NCBI GenBank assembly: GCA_022842245.1
Contig: JALHPZ010000028.1
Coordinates: forward strand, 1-64,000
DNA length: 64,000 bases
Direction: 5' to 3'
DNA from: Gemmataceae bacterium
GTDB lineage: Bacteria; Planctomycetota; Planctomycetia; Gemmatales; Gemmataceae
The notes below the pieces were generated by a model that worked only from the letters and a program-made list of their open reading frames with translations, ran no database searches and was not told where the DNA came from. Made by a program: the position numbers and the translations under genes. Below are positions 7,853-15,773 of the stretch, piece after piece. The first letter of the stretch is position 1; each line of letters begins with the position of its first letter.

Positions 7853-8299
7853 TCACCACACGGTGGCGATCAGTTCGCCGCCAACCTTGGCCTGCCGGGC
7901 CTGGCGGTCGCTGAGGACGCCGCGGCTGGTGCTGAGGATGGCGATGCCGAGGCCGTCAAGGACGCGCTTGACGTCCTTGTAGCCCTGGTAAACGCGCTGG
8001 CCGGGCGAGCTGGCGCGGGCGATGTGCCGGATCACGCGCTCGCCGTCGGGGCCGTACTTCAGGAAGACCTGGAGCACGACGTGCGCCTGGCCAAAGTCCG
8101 TGGTTTCGGTGAACTCGTCGTGGCCGTCGGCGTTCTTCGCGTACTTGCCGACGCGGAAGCCGAGGATGAAGCCTTCGTCCTGCAGGACCTTGGCGATGGC
8201 GCACTTGAGTTTGGTCGCGGGCATCTCGACGGCCGGGCGCTCGATGGCGCTGGCGTTGCGGATGCGGGTGAGCATGTCCGCGATCGGGTCGGTCATCAT
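7853..8299 (-). CDS. rpsH: 30S ribosomal protein S8 (uS8)
   Basis: The 148-residue protein starts with the S8 signature DPIADMLTRIRNA and ends with TSRGVLSDRQARQAKVGGELIATVW, the conserved 16S helix-21 binding C-terminus. S8 is the usual translational regulator of the spc operon in enterobacteria; whether it is here is unknown. Two adjacent ATG codons (8299 and 8296) are possible starts. GGAG lies 9 nt before the first, which I chose. Confidence 0.96.
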   Translation of the reverse strand: MMTDPIADMLTRIRNASAIERPAVEMPATKLKCAIAKVLQDEGFILGFRVGKYAKNADGHDEFTETTDFGQAHVVLQVFLKYGPDGERVIRHIARASSPGQRVYQGYKDVKRVLDGLGIAILSTSRGVLSDRQARQAKVGGELIATVW

Positions 8300-8318
8300 G
8301 GGTGGTTTCTCCGATCGC

Positions 8319-8579
8319 TTACCAGGAGGCCTTGCGGACGCCAGGGATCAGGCCGCTGCTGGCCAGGTCCCGGAACACGATACGGCACACGCCGAACTTG
8401 CCGAGCACGGCGCGCGGCCGGCCGGTGATCTGGCACCGCTTGCGGATCTTGATCAGGTCGCGCGGGCGGAGCAGTTTGGTCTTGTCGCGCTGGTCTTCGG
8501 GCTTGGCCAATTCGGCCTTGTGCGCGGCCAATTCCTTCATCTCCCGCTTGTAGCGGACCATCTTCGCCTTCGTGGACAT
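8319..8579 (-). CDS. rpsN: 30S ribosomal protein S14 (uS14), zinc-independent type
   Basis: The 86-residue protein ends with RRIVF-type and [11 protein letters not shown] sequences and has the central [16 protein letters not shown] motif of S14. The two CxxC pairs of the zinc-binding form are missing, so this is the zinc-independent (C-) form, shorter than the E. coli protein (101). It is separated from rplE by 163 bp that contain no gene I can support. Confidence 0.94.
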   Translation of the reverse strand: MSTKAKMVRYKREMKELAAHKAELAKPEDQRDKTKLLRPRDLIKIRKRCQITGRPRAVLGKFGVCRIVFRDLASSGLIPGVRKASW

Positions 8580-8742
8580 CGCGGCCTTCTCTTGCGGGGG
8601 TCCCGCGTGCGGCGTTCCGATTCGGAGTCGCGGGTACGCCCCGCGGAGAACCGGCCGTTCCGTTGATAGCGGTCACTATCGATGATCAGTTCGATCACGA
8701 ACTTTCCAGTATAGGAAATCGTGACGTATCCTGACAGGTTTT

Positions 8743-9312
8743 TCAAACTTCCCGGAAAGGCATGCCGAACAGGCGGAGCAATTCACGGGCTTCGTCGTCG
8801 TTGCGCGTGCTGGTGACGAACGTGATGTCCATCCCCTGCGTGAAGTTCACCTTGTCTGGATCGATTTCCGGGAAGATGAGCTGCTCGGTGATGCCGACGC
8901 TGTAGTTACCGTTACCGTCGAAGCTCTTCGGGTTCACGCCGCGGAAGTCGCGGATACGGGGAAGAGCGACGTTGATGAAGCGGTCGAGGAACTCGAACAT
9001 CCGCCGGCCGCGGAGCGTCACGCGGCAGCCGATTTCGTAGCCCTGGCGGAGGCGGAACTGGCTGATGGCCACCTTCGCCTTGGTGATCTGCACCTTCTGC
9101 CCGGCGATCAGCGTGAGCTGTTCGGCGGCGACCTTCATCTTTTCCTTGTCCTGCAGCGCCTTGCCAACGCCCATGTTCAGCACGATCTTTTCGAGCTTCG
9201 GCAGGCTGAAGACGTTCTTGCGACCGAACTTCTGACCGAGCGCCGGAAGGATTTCCTTCTGGTACTTGGCCTGGAGGCGGGTCGGCGGCAGTTTGGTCGC
9301 GGTGTCGGCCAT
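8743..9312 (-). CDS. rplE: 50S ribosomal protein L5 (uL5)
   Basis: The 189-residue protein has the L5 pattern: VFSLPKLEKIVLNMGVG, TLRGRRMFEFLDRFINVALPRIRDFRG and the C-terminal TQGMDITFVTSTRNDDEARELL. L5 binds 5S rRNA in the central protuberance. Length fits the family (~180). GAGAGA lies just upstream of the ATG. Confidence 0.96.
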   Translation of the reverse strand: MADTATKLPPTRLQAKYQKEILPALGQKFGRKNVFSLPKLEKIVLNMGVGKALQDKEKMKVAAEQLTLIAGQKVQITKAKVAISQFRLRQGYEIGCRVTLRGRRMFEFLDRFINVALPRIRDFRGVNPKSFDGNGNYSVGITEQLIFPEIDPDKVNFTQGMDITFVTSTRNDDEARELLRLFGMPFREV

Positions 9313-9393
9313 CGGATCTCTCTCGTCGCACCGGGGTTCGGCGAGTGTCGGACGAAACGATTCGTCGGACCCCGCCCGCGGCGCGAGTACGGG

Positions 9394-9744
9394 TTACTTC
9401 TTCTTGGCGTACTTCGGGTTCGGCTTGGCGAGCGTGCGGAGGGTCGTGCCGCTCTTCTTGGCGATCAGCACCTTGGTGCCGTCTTCCAGGTATTCCACGC
9501 CGACGCGGGTCGGCTTGTTCGTGGTCGGGTCGATGAGCGCGACGTTGGACGCGTCGATCGCCATTTCCTTCGAGAGACGCCCACCCTGCGGGTTGGCGCG
9601 CGAAGGCTTCAGGTGCTTGTAGACCCGGTTGATCCCTTCGACGACGACCTTGTTCTTTTCGCGCAGGACGCGCAGCACCTTGCCGCGCTTCCCCTTGTCG
9701 TCGCCGGCGAGCACTTCGACCGTGTCGTCTTTCCGAATGAACAT
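9394..9744 (-). CDS. rplX: 50S ribosomal protein L24 (uL24)
   Basis: The 116-residue protein has the KOW motif near its start (VEVLAGDDKGKRGKVLRV) and the following EGINRVYKHLKPSR segment. L24 initiates large-subunit assembly at the 5' end of 23S rRNA. A GGAGCA site precedes the ATG. The gene follows rplN closely (19 nt). Confidence 0.95.
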   Translation of the reverse strand: MFIRKDDTVEVLAGDDKGKRGKVLRVLREKNKVVVEGINRVYKHLKPSRANPQGGRLSKEMAIDASNVALIDPTTNKPTRVGVEYLEDGTKVLIAKKSGTTLRTLAKPNPKYAKKK

Positions 9745-9763
9745 GACTGCTCCGTAGGCTCGC

Positions 9764-10129
9764 TCAGACCACTTCGGCGGCGAGGCTGAGGATCTTGCTG
9801 AAGTTCGCGCGGAGCTCGCGGGGCACGGCCCCGAAGATCCGCGTGCCGCGCGGGTTGTCGTCCGCGTCCAGGATGACCAGCGCGTTGCTGTCGAACCGGA
9901 CGTAGCTGCCGTCTTCGCGGCGCGTCGCGACCTTGGTCCGGACGATGACGCCCTTGACCACGTCGCCGGGCTTCACGTCGCCGCCGGGCAGCGCCTTCTT
10001 GATGCTGCACTTGACAATGTCGCCCAGGTACGCGACGCGGCGCTTTGAGCCGCCGAGCACCTGGATGCACATAACTTCCTTGGCGCCGGTGTTATCCGCG
10101 ACGTCCATGTAGGAGTACATCTGAATCAT
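9764..10129 (-). CDS. rplN: 50S ribosomal protein L14 (uL14)
   Basis: The 121-residue protein is a standard L14 beginning [19 protein letters not shown], close to the universal MIQ-x-TxLxVADNSGA pattern, and containing [13 protein letters not shown] and [16 protein letters not shown]. It sits at the subunit interface. Its length matches the family (122). Confidence 0.96.
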   Translation of the reverse strand: MIQMYSYMDVADNTGAKEVMCIQVLGGSKRRVAYLGDIVKCSIKKALPGGDVKPGDVVKGVIVRTKVATRREDGSYVRFDSNALVILDADDNPRGTRIFGAVPRELRANFSKILSLAAEVV

Positions 10130-10160
10130 TGGTCGGTTCCGTTCTCGCGGGTCCGCGGTA

Positions 10161-10505
10161 TTACTTCTTGGCGGCGTCCAGGGTACCGCCGGCGACCGCG
10201 CCTTCCAGGCCGGCGAGCGTTCGGCTCGGTGCTTTCGTCACGACGCGGACGAGCTTCCACCGCTTGAGCTTCGAAAGCGGACGGCTTTCCACGATCTCCA
10301 CCGTGTCGCCAAGGTGGGATTCGTTCGCTTCGTCATGCGCGTAGCAGACGGTCCGCTTCTTGATGAACTTTCCGTACTTCGGGTGCTGGACGCGGCGCGC
10401 CACTTCGACGCGGCGGGTCTTGTCGTTCTTGTCCCGCGTCACGACGCCCTGGAGCTTGCGCGGCCCCGGACCTTCCGGTGCGGTGTTCTCGGTGTTCTCG
10501 GCCAT
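10161..10505 (-). CDS. rpsQ: 30S ribosomal protein S17 (uS17), long form
   Basis: The S17 core is clear: [39 protein letters not shown] and [21 protein letters not shown]. An acidic N-terminal leader (~18 residues) and an Ala/Gly-rich C-terminal tail (~25 residues) extend it to 114 residues against ~85 usual. It begins 3 nt after the rpmC stop, and its GGGGAAG ribosome binding site overlaps the rpmC end. Confidence 0.95.
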   Translation of the reverse strand: MAENTENTAPEGPGPRKLQGVVTRDKNDKTRRVEVARRVQHPKYGKFIKKRTVCYAHDEANESHLGDTVEIVESRPLSKLKRWKLVRVVTKAPSRTLAGLEGAVAGGTLDAAKK

Positions 10506-10508
10506 CGG

Positions 10509-10880
10509 TTACTTCCCCTTCGCGGCGGGCATCTTCCGAGCCGCGGCGCGTTCCGCCTGGATTTTCGTGATCCGCTGGATCAAGCGTTTCGGCTTGCGGC
10601 GGCCGACAATCGGCTTGCCGGGGGCCGCTTCGCCCTTTTCCGCCAGCGCCGCCATGGTCGCCAGTTCGGCGTCCGGCAGTTTCGCGAACGCCGCCAGCTC
10701 GCGCCGGCGTTGCTCCGTCTTGATCCGCGCGATGTCCTGCTTCGCCTTGCGGATCTCGCTGGGCGTCTCGAGACGGTCGGTCGCCGACTGGAAGCGCAGC
10801 TTGAACAGGTGCTTTTCCGTCTCGGCGAGCGAGAGCTTGAGCTGCTCGTCGTTCTCTTTTTTGAGGTCGGCCGGTTTCAT
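10509..10880 (-). CDS. rpmC: 50S ribosomal protein L29 (uL29) with long C-terminal extension
   Basis: The L29 domain is at the N-terminus: MKPADLKKENDEQLKLSLAE, LFKLRFQSATDRLE and IRKAKQDIARIKT. L29 lies beside the peptide exit tunnel. Typical L29 is 60-75 residues. Here a further ~55 residues follow, basic and helical (PKRLIQRITKIQAERAAARK), giving 123. I start at 10880, where the family begins; an upstream in-frame extension to 10997 overlaps rplP and looks non-coding. Confidence 0.93.
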   Translation of the reverse strand: MKPADLKKENDEQLKLSLAETEKHLFKLRFQSATDRLETPSEIRKAKQDIARIKTEQRRRELAAFAKLPDAELATMAALAEKGEAAPGKPIVGRRKPKRLIQRITKIQAERAAARKMPAAKGK

Positions 10881-10899
10881 CGCGATATTCCAGTTCCGA

Positions 10900-11358
10900 T
10901 TAAATGTTCGGCCGTCGCGCCACGAAACGGCACTTGAACGGCATCTTGTAGGCGACGCGCGCCAGGCATTCCCGGGCCGCCTGCTCCGGCAGACCACCGA
11001 CTTCGAACAGGATCTGCCCCGTTCGCACGACGGCCGCCCAGTACTCCGGTTCGCCCTTACCCTTACCCATCCGCGTTTCGGCGGGGATCGAGGTCACGGA
11101 CTTGTGCGGGAAGACGCGGATGTAATAGCGTCCTTCGCCCGACACGAAGCGCGTCACGGTGACGCGGCCCGACTCGATCGACTCGGCGGAAAGCCAGCCG
11201 CTTTCGAGCGCCTGCAGACCGTAATCGCCGTAGGCCACGTAGTTGCCGCGGTGGGCGTTGCCCTTGATCGCGCCGTTGTACTTCTTCTGGGCCTGGTTAC
11301 CCCTTGCGACGGCGCGCTGGTTTTTTCTGAACTTGACCCGCTTGGGCATCAGTGGCAT
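10900..11358 (-). CDS. rplP: 50S ribosomal protein L16 (uL16)
   Basis: The 152-residue protein starts MPLMPKRVKFRKNQR and has the L16 signatures GDYGLQALESGWLSAESIE, RYYIRVFPHKSVTSIPAETRMGKGKGEPEYW and LPEQAARECLARV. It helps shape the tRNA A site. GGGGGAG (complement of 11366-11372) lies 7 nt before the ATG at 11358, supporting the longer start. Both the start and its ribosome binding site lie inside the rpsC reading frame, a 62-nt overlap. Confidence 0.95.
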   Translation of the reverse strand: MPLMPKRVKFRKNQRAVARGNQAQKKYNGAIKGNAHRGNYVAYGDYGLQALESGWLSAESIESGRVTVTRFVSGEGRYYIRVFPHKSVTSIPAETRMGKGKGEPEYWAAVVRTGQILFEVGGLPEQAARECLARVAYKMPFKCRFVARRPNI

Positions 11359-12022
11359 CGTTGATCTCCCCCGTCAAAAAGTCGCCGTTGTTCACCCAGA
11401 CCTTGATCCCGATGTTTCCCTGCGGCGTCACGGCCTCGGTGAACCCGTAGTCCACCTTGCACCGCAGCGTCGAGAGCGGGATGCTGCCGTTCATGCCCTT
11501 TTCGCACCGGGCCATTTCCGCGCCGCCCAAGCGGCCGGACAGTTGAACCTTCACGCCCTTCGCGCCGTTCTCCATCGCGCGGCCGAGGGCGTTCTTGATC
11601 GTGCGGCGGAAGCTAGACCGCTTTTCCAGCTGCTCGGCGATGTCGTGCGCGATCAGTTGGGGATCGATTTCCGGCCGGGTCACTTCGACCGTCTTGATCT
11701 CGATGTGCCGGCGAACCAGCTTCTCGAGGGCCTTGGTCAGCTTGTCGATCTTTTCGCCCTTCTTGCCGATGATCGCGCCGACCTTGCTGCTGTACACGAT
11801 GACCGTCACGCGCTCCCGCGTCCGCTCGATGCGGATGTCCGAAATCATCGGGCGGGATTCCTTACGGTCGAGGCCCCGCTTGAGATACTTCGGAATGAAT
11901 GTGCGGATGGTCTGGTCTTCGACCAACAGTTCCGCGAAGTCCTGCTTGCCGGCATACCACGCGCTGCGCCAAGGCGTCATGATGCCCACGCGGAAGCCGG
12001 TCGGTCGAACTTTCTGACCCAT
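11297..12022 (-). CDS. rpsC: 30S ribosomal protein S3 (uS3)
   Basis: The 241-residue protein begins MGQKVRPTGFRVGIMTPW. The KH domain (VIVYSSKVGAIIGKKGEKIDKL, with the GxxG loop IGKKG) and the S3 C-terminal domain (GVKVQLSGRLGGAEMAR, then IPLSTLRCKVDYG) are intact. S3 forms part of the mRNA entry channel. Its last ~20 codons (ending PARRRKG) overlap the first codons of rplP by 62 nt. GAGGAC lies upstream of the ATG. Confidence 0.96.
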   Translation of the reverse strand: MGQKVRPTGFRVGIMTPWRSAWYAGKQDFAELLVEDQTIRTFIPKYLKRGLDRKESRPMISDIRIERTRERVTVIVYSSKVGAIIGKKGEKIDKLTKALEKLVRRHIEIKTVEVTRPEIDPQLIAHDIAEQLEKRSSFRRTIKNALGRAMENGAKGVKVQLSGRLGGAEMARCEKGMNGSIPLSTLRCKVDYGFTEAVTPQGNIGIKVWVNNGDFLTGEINDATDAQAGQVQKKPARRRKG

Positions 12023-12082
12023 CGTTCGGTCCTCAAATGCAAGGGAGCCGGCGTTCGGCCGGCCCCTTGCCGGTGTCTCGGA

Positions 12083-12505
12083 CTAGCCGTTGGCTGCGGG
12101 CGCCTCGGTCGAAGCCGGCTGGGCGGCGGCCATCTTGCGAGCCTCTTCCTGTTCCTGCAGGGCGGCGATCGCTTCCACGTCCGTGACGGTCACGTGGATG
12201 TGCGCGAGCCGCTTCAGAATGGAGAATGCCGTGCCGCGGGCGCGGGGCTGGATCCGCTTGTACATGGGGCCGTCGTCGATCCGGCAGACCGTGACGACGA
12301 GGTCGTCGAGGTGCCGGCAGCCCTTGTCTTCCGCATTGCCGACGGCGCTCTTGATGACCGCTTCGATCAGCCGGGCACCGCGGTTGGGGCGGAAGCGGAG
12401 CTGCTCGAGAGCCTCGTCGACATTCTTGCCGCGAACCAATTGGGCGAACGGCCGCATCTTCCGGGCGGTCACGTCGGCGAATCGGTGGGAAGCCGTGTAA
12501 ATCAT
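12083..12505 (-). CDS. rplV: 50S ribosomal protein L22 (uL22)
   Basis: The 140-residue protein contains VRGKNVDEALEQLRF, IEAVIKSAVGNAEDKG and the exit-tunnel hairpin region ending RIQPRARGTAFSILKRLAHIHVTV. The C-terminus is extended by an Ala-rich tail of about 25 residues. Length is above the usual ~110-118. Confidence 0.95.
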   Translation of the reverse strand: MIYTASHRFADVTARKMRPFAQLVRGKNVDEALEQLRFRPNRGARLIEAVIKSAVGNAEDKGCRHLDDLVVTVCRIDDGPMYKRIQPRARGTAFSILKRLAHIHVTVTDVEAIAALQEQEEARKMAAAQPASTEAPAANG

Positions 12506-12531
12506 CGCTCGAAACCTTTCGCCTTTCGCCG

Positions 12532-12819
12532 TTACTTGCCGGCCGGTGCGGCTGCGGCTTTCGCCTTGCCACCGCTGTGGCCTTTGAAGGTCCGCGTGGG
12601 CGAGAACTCACCCAACTTGTGACCGACCATTTCTTCGGTGATGTACACCTTGACGAATGCTTTGCCGTTGTGCACTTCGAACGTCGTGCCGACGAAATCG
12701 GGCACGATCGTGCAGTCCCGCGCCCAAGTCTTGATCGGCGCGCGGTTGTTGCCTTGGCGGGCGACCTTCGCGGCCAATCGTTCGTCGACGTATGGACCTT
12801 TCTTGACCGACCGGCTCAT
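12532..12819 (-). CDS. rpsS: 30S ribosomal protein S19 (uS19)
   Basis: The 95-residue protein starts [15 protein letters not shown] and has the conserved [20 protein letters not shown] and [19 protein letters not shown] motifs. S19 sits in the head of the small subunit beside S13. GAGGGA precedes the ATG. Length matches the family. Confidence 0.97.
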   Translation of the reverse strand: MSRSVKKGPYVDERLAAKVARQGNNRAPIKTWARDCTIVPDFVGTTFEVHNGKAFVKVYITEEMVGHKLGEFSPTRTFKGHSGGKAKAAAAPAGK

Positions 12820-12941
12820 CCCACGTCCCTCGCTGCCGTAACCACCCTCGACTGCGCCGAAGGCGGACGGAATAACTTACGGTTCGCCTCGCCGCGCGGC
12901 CAGCGAATCCGCTGGGATTCCCGCGCGAAAACCGCGATTCA

Positions 12942-13808
12942 TCAACCGTTATGGGTCTGGAACGGACCCGCCGGACGGCGACGCACGATCGCCTTGTTCG
13001 ACGGCTTCCGCTTCTTCCGCGTCTTGCCGCCCTTGGCCATGATGCCCGTCGGCGAGCACGGGTGGCGACCGCCCTTCGAGCGACCTTCGCCCCCACCCAT
13101 CGGGTGGTCGACCGGGTTTTGGCTCGTGCCGCGATTGTGGGGCTTGCGGCCCATCCACCGCTTCCGCCCGGCCTTGCCCAGGCTGATGTTCATATGGTCC
13201 GGGTTCGAGACGCTGCCTAGCGTTGCCCGGCACTTGTCGCTGACGCGCCGCACTTCGCCGCTCGGCATCGTGATCAGCGCCTGGCCCTTGTCCCGGTTCC
13301 CCAGCACGGCCGAGCAACCCGCCGACCGGCAGATCTGGCCGCCCTTGCCCGGCGTCAGTTCGATGTTGTGAATCGTCAGACCGAGCGGAATCTTGCTCAG
13401 CGGCATGCAGTTGCCGATCTTCGGCTCGGCCGTCTCGCCCGACATGACCTTGTCGCCGGCCTTCAGGCCGTCCGGCGCCAGAATGTACGCCTTGGTCTTC
13501 ACTTCGTCGGCGTATTCGATCAACGCGATACGGGCCGAACGGCACGGGTCGTATTGAATCGAGACGACCGTCGCTTCGACGCCGTCCATCTTCCGCTTGA
13601 AGTCGATGATCCGGTAGCGCTGCTTGTGGCCGCCACCCCGGAACCGTCGGGTGACGATGCCGTGGTGGTTGCGGCCGCCCTTCTTGGGCAGCGGCTTGAG
13701 CAGCGACTTCTCGGGATTATTGACGCGCGGTTCGGTACATTCGGCGAAGTCCGAAACGGACCCGGCGCGCCGTCCCGCGGAAGTCGGCTTGTAGTATTTT
13801 ATGCCCAT
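12942..13808 (-). CDS. rplB: 50S ribosomal protein L2 (uL2)
   Basis: The 288-residue protein is a full L2. It carries GRNHHGIVTRRFRGGGHKQRYR near the N-terminus, an SH3-like central domain, and the C-terminal NPVDHPMGGGEGRSKGGRHP motif, whose His is implicated in peptidyl transfer. No ribosome binding site is visible before the ATG; the bases there belong to an iterated repeat (13813-13837), so initiation may rely on coupling or on a leaderless-like mode. Confidence 0.96.
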   Translation of the reverse strand: MGIKYYKPTSAGRRAGSVSDFAECTEPRVNNPEKSLLKPLPKKGGRNHHGIVTRRFRGGGHKQRYRIIDFKRKMDGVEATVVSIQYDPCRSARIALIEYADEVKTKAYILAPDGLKAGDKVMSGETAEPKIGNCMPLSKIPLGLTIHNIELTPGKGGQICRSAGCSAVLGNRDKGQALITMPSGEVRRVSDKCRATLGSVSNPDHMNISLGKAGRKRWMGRKPHNRGTSQNPVDHPMGGGEGRSKGGRHPCSPTGIMAKGGKTRKKRKPSNKAIVRRRPAGPFQTHNG

Positions 13809-13812
13809 GATT

Positions 13813-13917
13813 CAGTGCCAGTGTCAGTGGTCAGTGTCGGAAAAAACTTCGTGTCCGCCGTCGGTATTCGTGTTGCCGCGTGATTGGTTTCACCGACAAC
13901 CGACACCGATAACCGAC
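13813..13917. repeat. Two iterated short repeats between rplB and rplW
   Basis: In the 116-bp gap, 13813-13837 is four near-copies of CAGTG(C/T/G), and 13892-13917 is four near-copies of the ACCGACA type. They are different motifs at the two ends of the gap. Neither codes for protein. The first abuts the rplB start codon. Confidence 0.7.
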
Positions 13918-13924
13918 TCTGCTC

Positions 13925-14287
13925 TTAGAAGAAGTCGATCTTGTCTTCTTCGTTGAGTGTGACGATCGCCTTCTTCCAGTCGGGCTGCTGGCCCATGCTG
14001 TTGCGGAATCGTGCGACCTTCCCCTTGCGGGTCTGGGTGCGGACGCGCTCGACGCGGACGTTGAACAGTTCCTTCACGGCCGCGGCGATCTGCACCTTCG
14101 TCGCGATCGGGTTCACCATGAACGTGTACGAATTGTACCGCGTGCTCTGGTGAGTGCCCTTTTCCGTGACGAGCGGACGGAGGACGATCTGGTAGGGCCG
14201 CAGTTCCACGCCCGGCGCGCCGTGCTCGGCGGGCTGGCGGTTCGCCAACTTGCGGACGTATTTCTTCGGTCGGGGTCGCGATCGCAT
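13925..14287 (-). CDS. rplW: 50S ribosomal protein L23 (uL23) with N-terminal extension
   Basis: The L23 domain occupies about residues 29-120: YQIVLRPLVTEKGTH, NSYTFMVNPIATKVQIAAAVKELFNV and TRKGKVARFR. L23 surrounds the exit tunnel and docks trigger factor and SRP. About 28 extra residues (MRSRPRPKKYVRKLANRQ and on) precede it. The GGAGAT ribosome binding site 7 nt before 14287 supports this start. Confidence 0.94.
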   Translation of the reverse strand: MRSRPRPKKYVRKLANRQPAEHGAPGVELRPYQIVLRPLVTEKGTHQSTRYNSYTFMVNPIATKVQIAAAVKELFNVRVERVRTQTRKGKVARFRNSMGQQPDWKKAIVTLNEEDKIDFF

Positions 14288-14344
14288 GTCAAATCTCCGC
14301 GCTCGGCTTGGCCTCAGGACGTATCGCCTCGCGGCTTTCCGGTG

Positions 14345-15073
14345 TTACTTTTTGGTGAGGGATTCCAGGGCGGCTTTCGTCAGCACGAGCCGCTTCTGCT
14401 TCAGCACGGTATAGGCGTTGAACTCGGCCGTCGGCAGAACTTCGACGCCTTCGATGTTGCGGGCCGACTTGTAGACGTTCTGGTCCAGCTTCTCGGTACC
14501 GATGAGGACCGTGGTGTCGAGCAGGGAGAGCGTTTTTTCCTTGCCGTCCTTGGTCGTCTTGGTGCCGATCTTGATGGCCTTGAGAATTCCCGACGCGGCG
14601 CTCGTGTTCGGGGCGGCGAAGGCGAGTTCGTCGAGAATGACCGCTTCCTGGTCGGCGAGCTTGCTGAGGATCGCCATGCGGGTGGCGGCCTTCACGGCCT
14701 TCTTCGGCAGGTGGTATTCGTAGTCGCGAGGCTTGGGGCCTTTGGCAGTACCGCCGCCGCGCCGCTTGTTCGTACGCTTGGTACCGGCGCGGGCGTTGCC
14801 GGTGCCCTTCTGGCGGAAGAGCTTCTTCGTGCTGCCCGCGACCTGACCGCGGCGAAGCGTGCTGTGGGTACCGGCCCGTTGATTGGCCAGATACATCAGC
14901 ACCACGTCGTGCAGCAACTGGCGGTTGATGGTGCCGCCCTTGCTGAAATCGTTCGGATCGACTTCGACCGCGCCGACTTCGGCACCGTCTTTATTGACTA
15001 CCGGCACGCGGAGCTTGCCCGGCACCTCGTAAACGAGGGGGCGTTCGGCGGCGGTTTCGGCTTCCGTGGACAT
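14345..15073 (-). CDS. rplD: 50S ribosomal protein L4 (uL4)
   Basis: The 242-residue protein has the L4 core: [20 protein letters not shown], then the tunnel-lining loop rich in R, K and G ([17 protein letters not shown]), then [16 protein letters not shown]-type sequence and a C-terminal Rossmann-like half ([25 protein letters not shown]). An N-terminal leader of ~15 residues precedes it. rplC, which usually lies just upstream, is missing; rpsJ is next instead, 130 bp away. Confidence 0.95.
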   Translation of the reverse strand: MSTEAETAAERPLVYEVPGKLRVPVVNKDGAEVGAVEVDPNDFSKGGTINRQLLHDVVLMYLANQRAGTHSTLRRGQVAGSTKKLFRQKGTGNARAGTKRTNKRRGGGTAKGPKPRDYEYHLPKKAVKAATRMAILSKLADQEAVILDELAFAAPNTSAASGILKAIKIGTKTTKDGKEKTLSLLDTTVLIGTEKLDQNVYKSARNIEGVEVLPTAEFNAYTVLKQKRLVLTKAALESLTKK

Positions 15074-15203
15074 GGCGTCCGACCCTTGCTCTGGCGGTTG
15101 AAGAACCGACTAATTTCCCGGGACGCGGGCGGAGCCGCGCCAACGGGGAACCGATACGCATACGGCGGGGGAGACGGCGGCCGAAGCCGTCGTCGCGACG
15201 CTG

Positions 15204-15527
15204 TCAAATCACGCGGATTTGGATGTCGACGCCCGGCGGCAGGCTCAAGCCCTTGTTCAGCGCTTCGATCGTCTTCTGCGTCGGTTGCAGGATGTCGATG
15301 AGGCGCTTGTGGGTGCGGATTTCGAACTGTTCGCGCGATTTCCGGTCGATGTGCGGGCTGCGAAGCACGGTGTACCGCTCGATCCGTGTGGGCAGCGGAA
15401 TCGGACCGTGCACTTCGGCATTCGTTTGAATCGCCGTTTGCACGATTTCCGAAGCCGTCCGGTCGAGGACTTCGTGATCGTAACCTTCCATCCGGATGCG
15501 GATGCGTTCGCTCGCCGTGCCCGCCAT
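15204..15527 (-). CDS. rpsJ: 30S ribosomal protein S10 (uS10)
   Basis: The 107-residue protein has the S10 pattern: [50 protein letters not shown] split across two strands, and [20 protein letters not shown]. It is the first gene of the cluster. A well-matched promoter lies about 65-90 bp upstream, with an estimated 5' leader of ~57 nt. S10 is also the NusE antitermination factor, which fits its position at the head of a long operon. Confidence 0.96.
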   Translation of the reverse strand: MAGTASERIRIRMEGYDHEVLDRTASEIVQTAIQTNAEVHGPIPLPTRIERYTVLRSPHIDRKSREQFEIRTHKRLIDILQPTQKTIEALNKGLSLPPGVDIQIRVI

Positions 15528-15590
15528 GCGGTCGTTCCCGTGATGCGTTGTTCGGTTCCCATGCCGGTGCGGACACCGGGGGAAGAGAAG

Positions 15591-15618
15591 TTAATATGGC
15601 GCGGGAAAGCGGCGTCAA
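15591..15618 (-). promoter_or_regulatory. Promoter of the S10-spc ribosomal operon
   Basis: On the minus strand TTGACG (15618-15613) and TATTAA (15596-15591) are separated by 16 bp. The -35 matches the sigma-70 consensus at 5 of 6 positions and the -10 at 4 of 6. It faces rpsJ at a suitable distance and is the best match in the 246-bp gap between rpsJ and the divergent glycosyltransferase. Confidence 0.7.
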
Positions 15619-15773
15619 GCGAACGGCCACGATTTTCCGCGCGATTCGGCACAAAAGATGCGCGGACTGCGAAGCATCGGTTTCCCCGCCGGCTACCCGG
15701 CTTCTCCAGCTTCCGGAACCAACGGCATCTTCGAGCGATGTTCCCGCCCGTCGGCAGTCGATGAATTCCTGTC

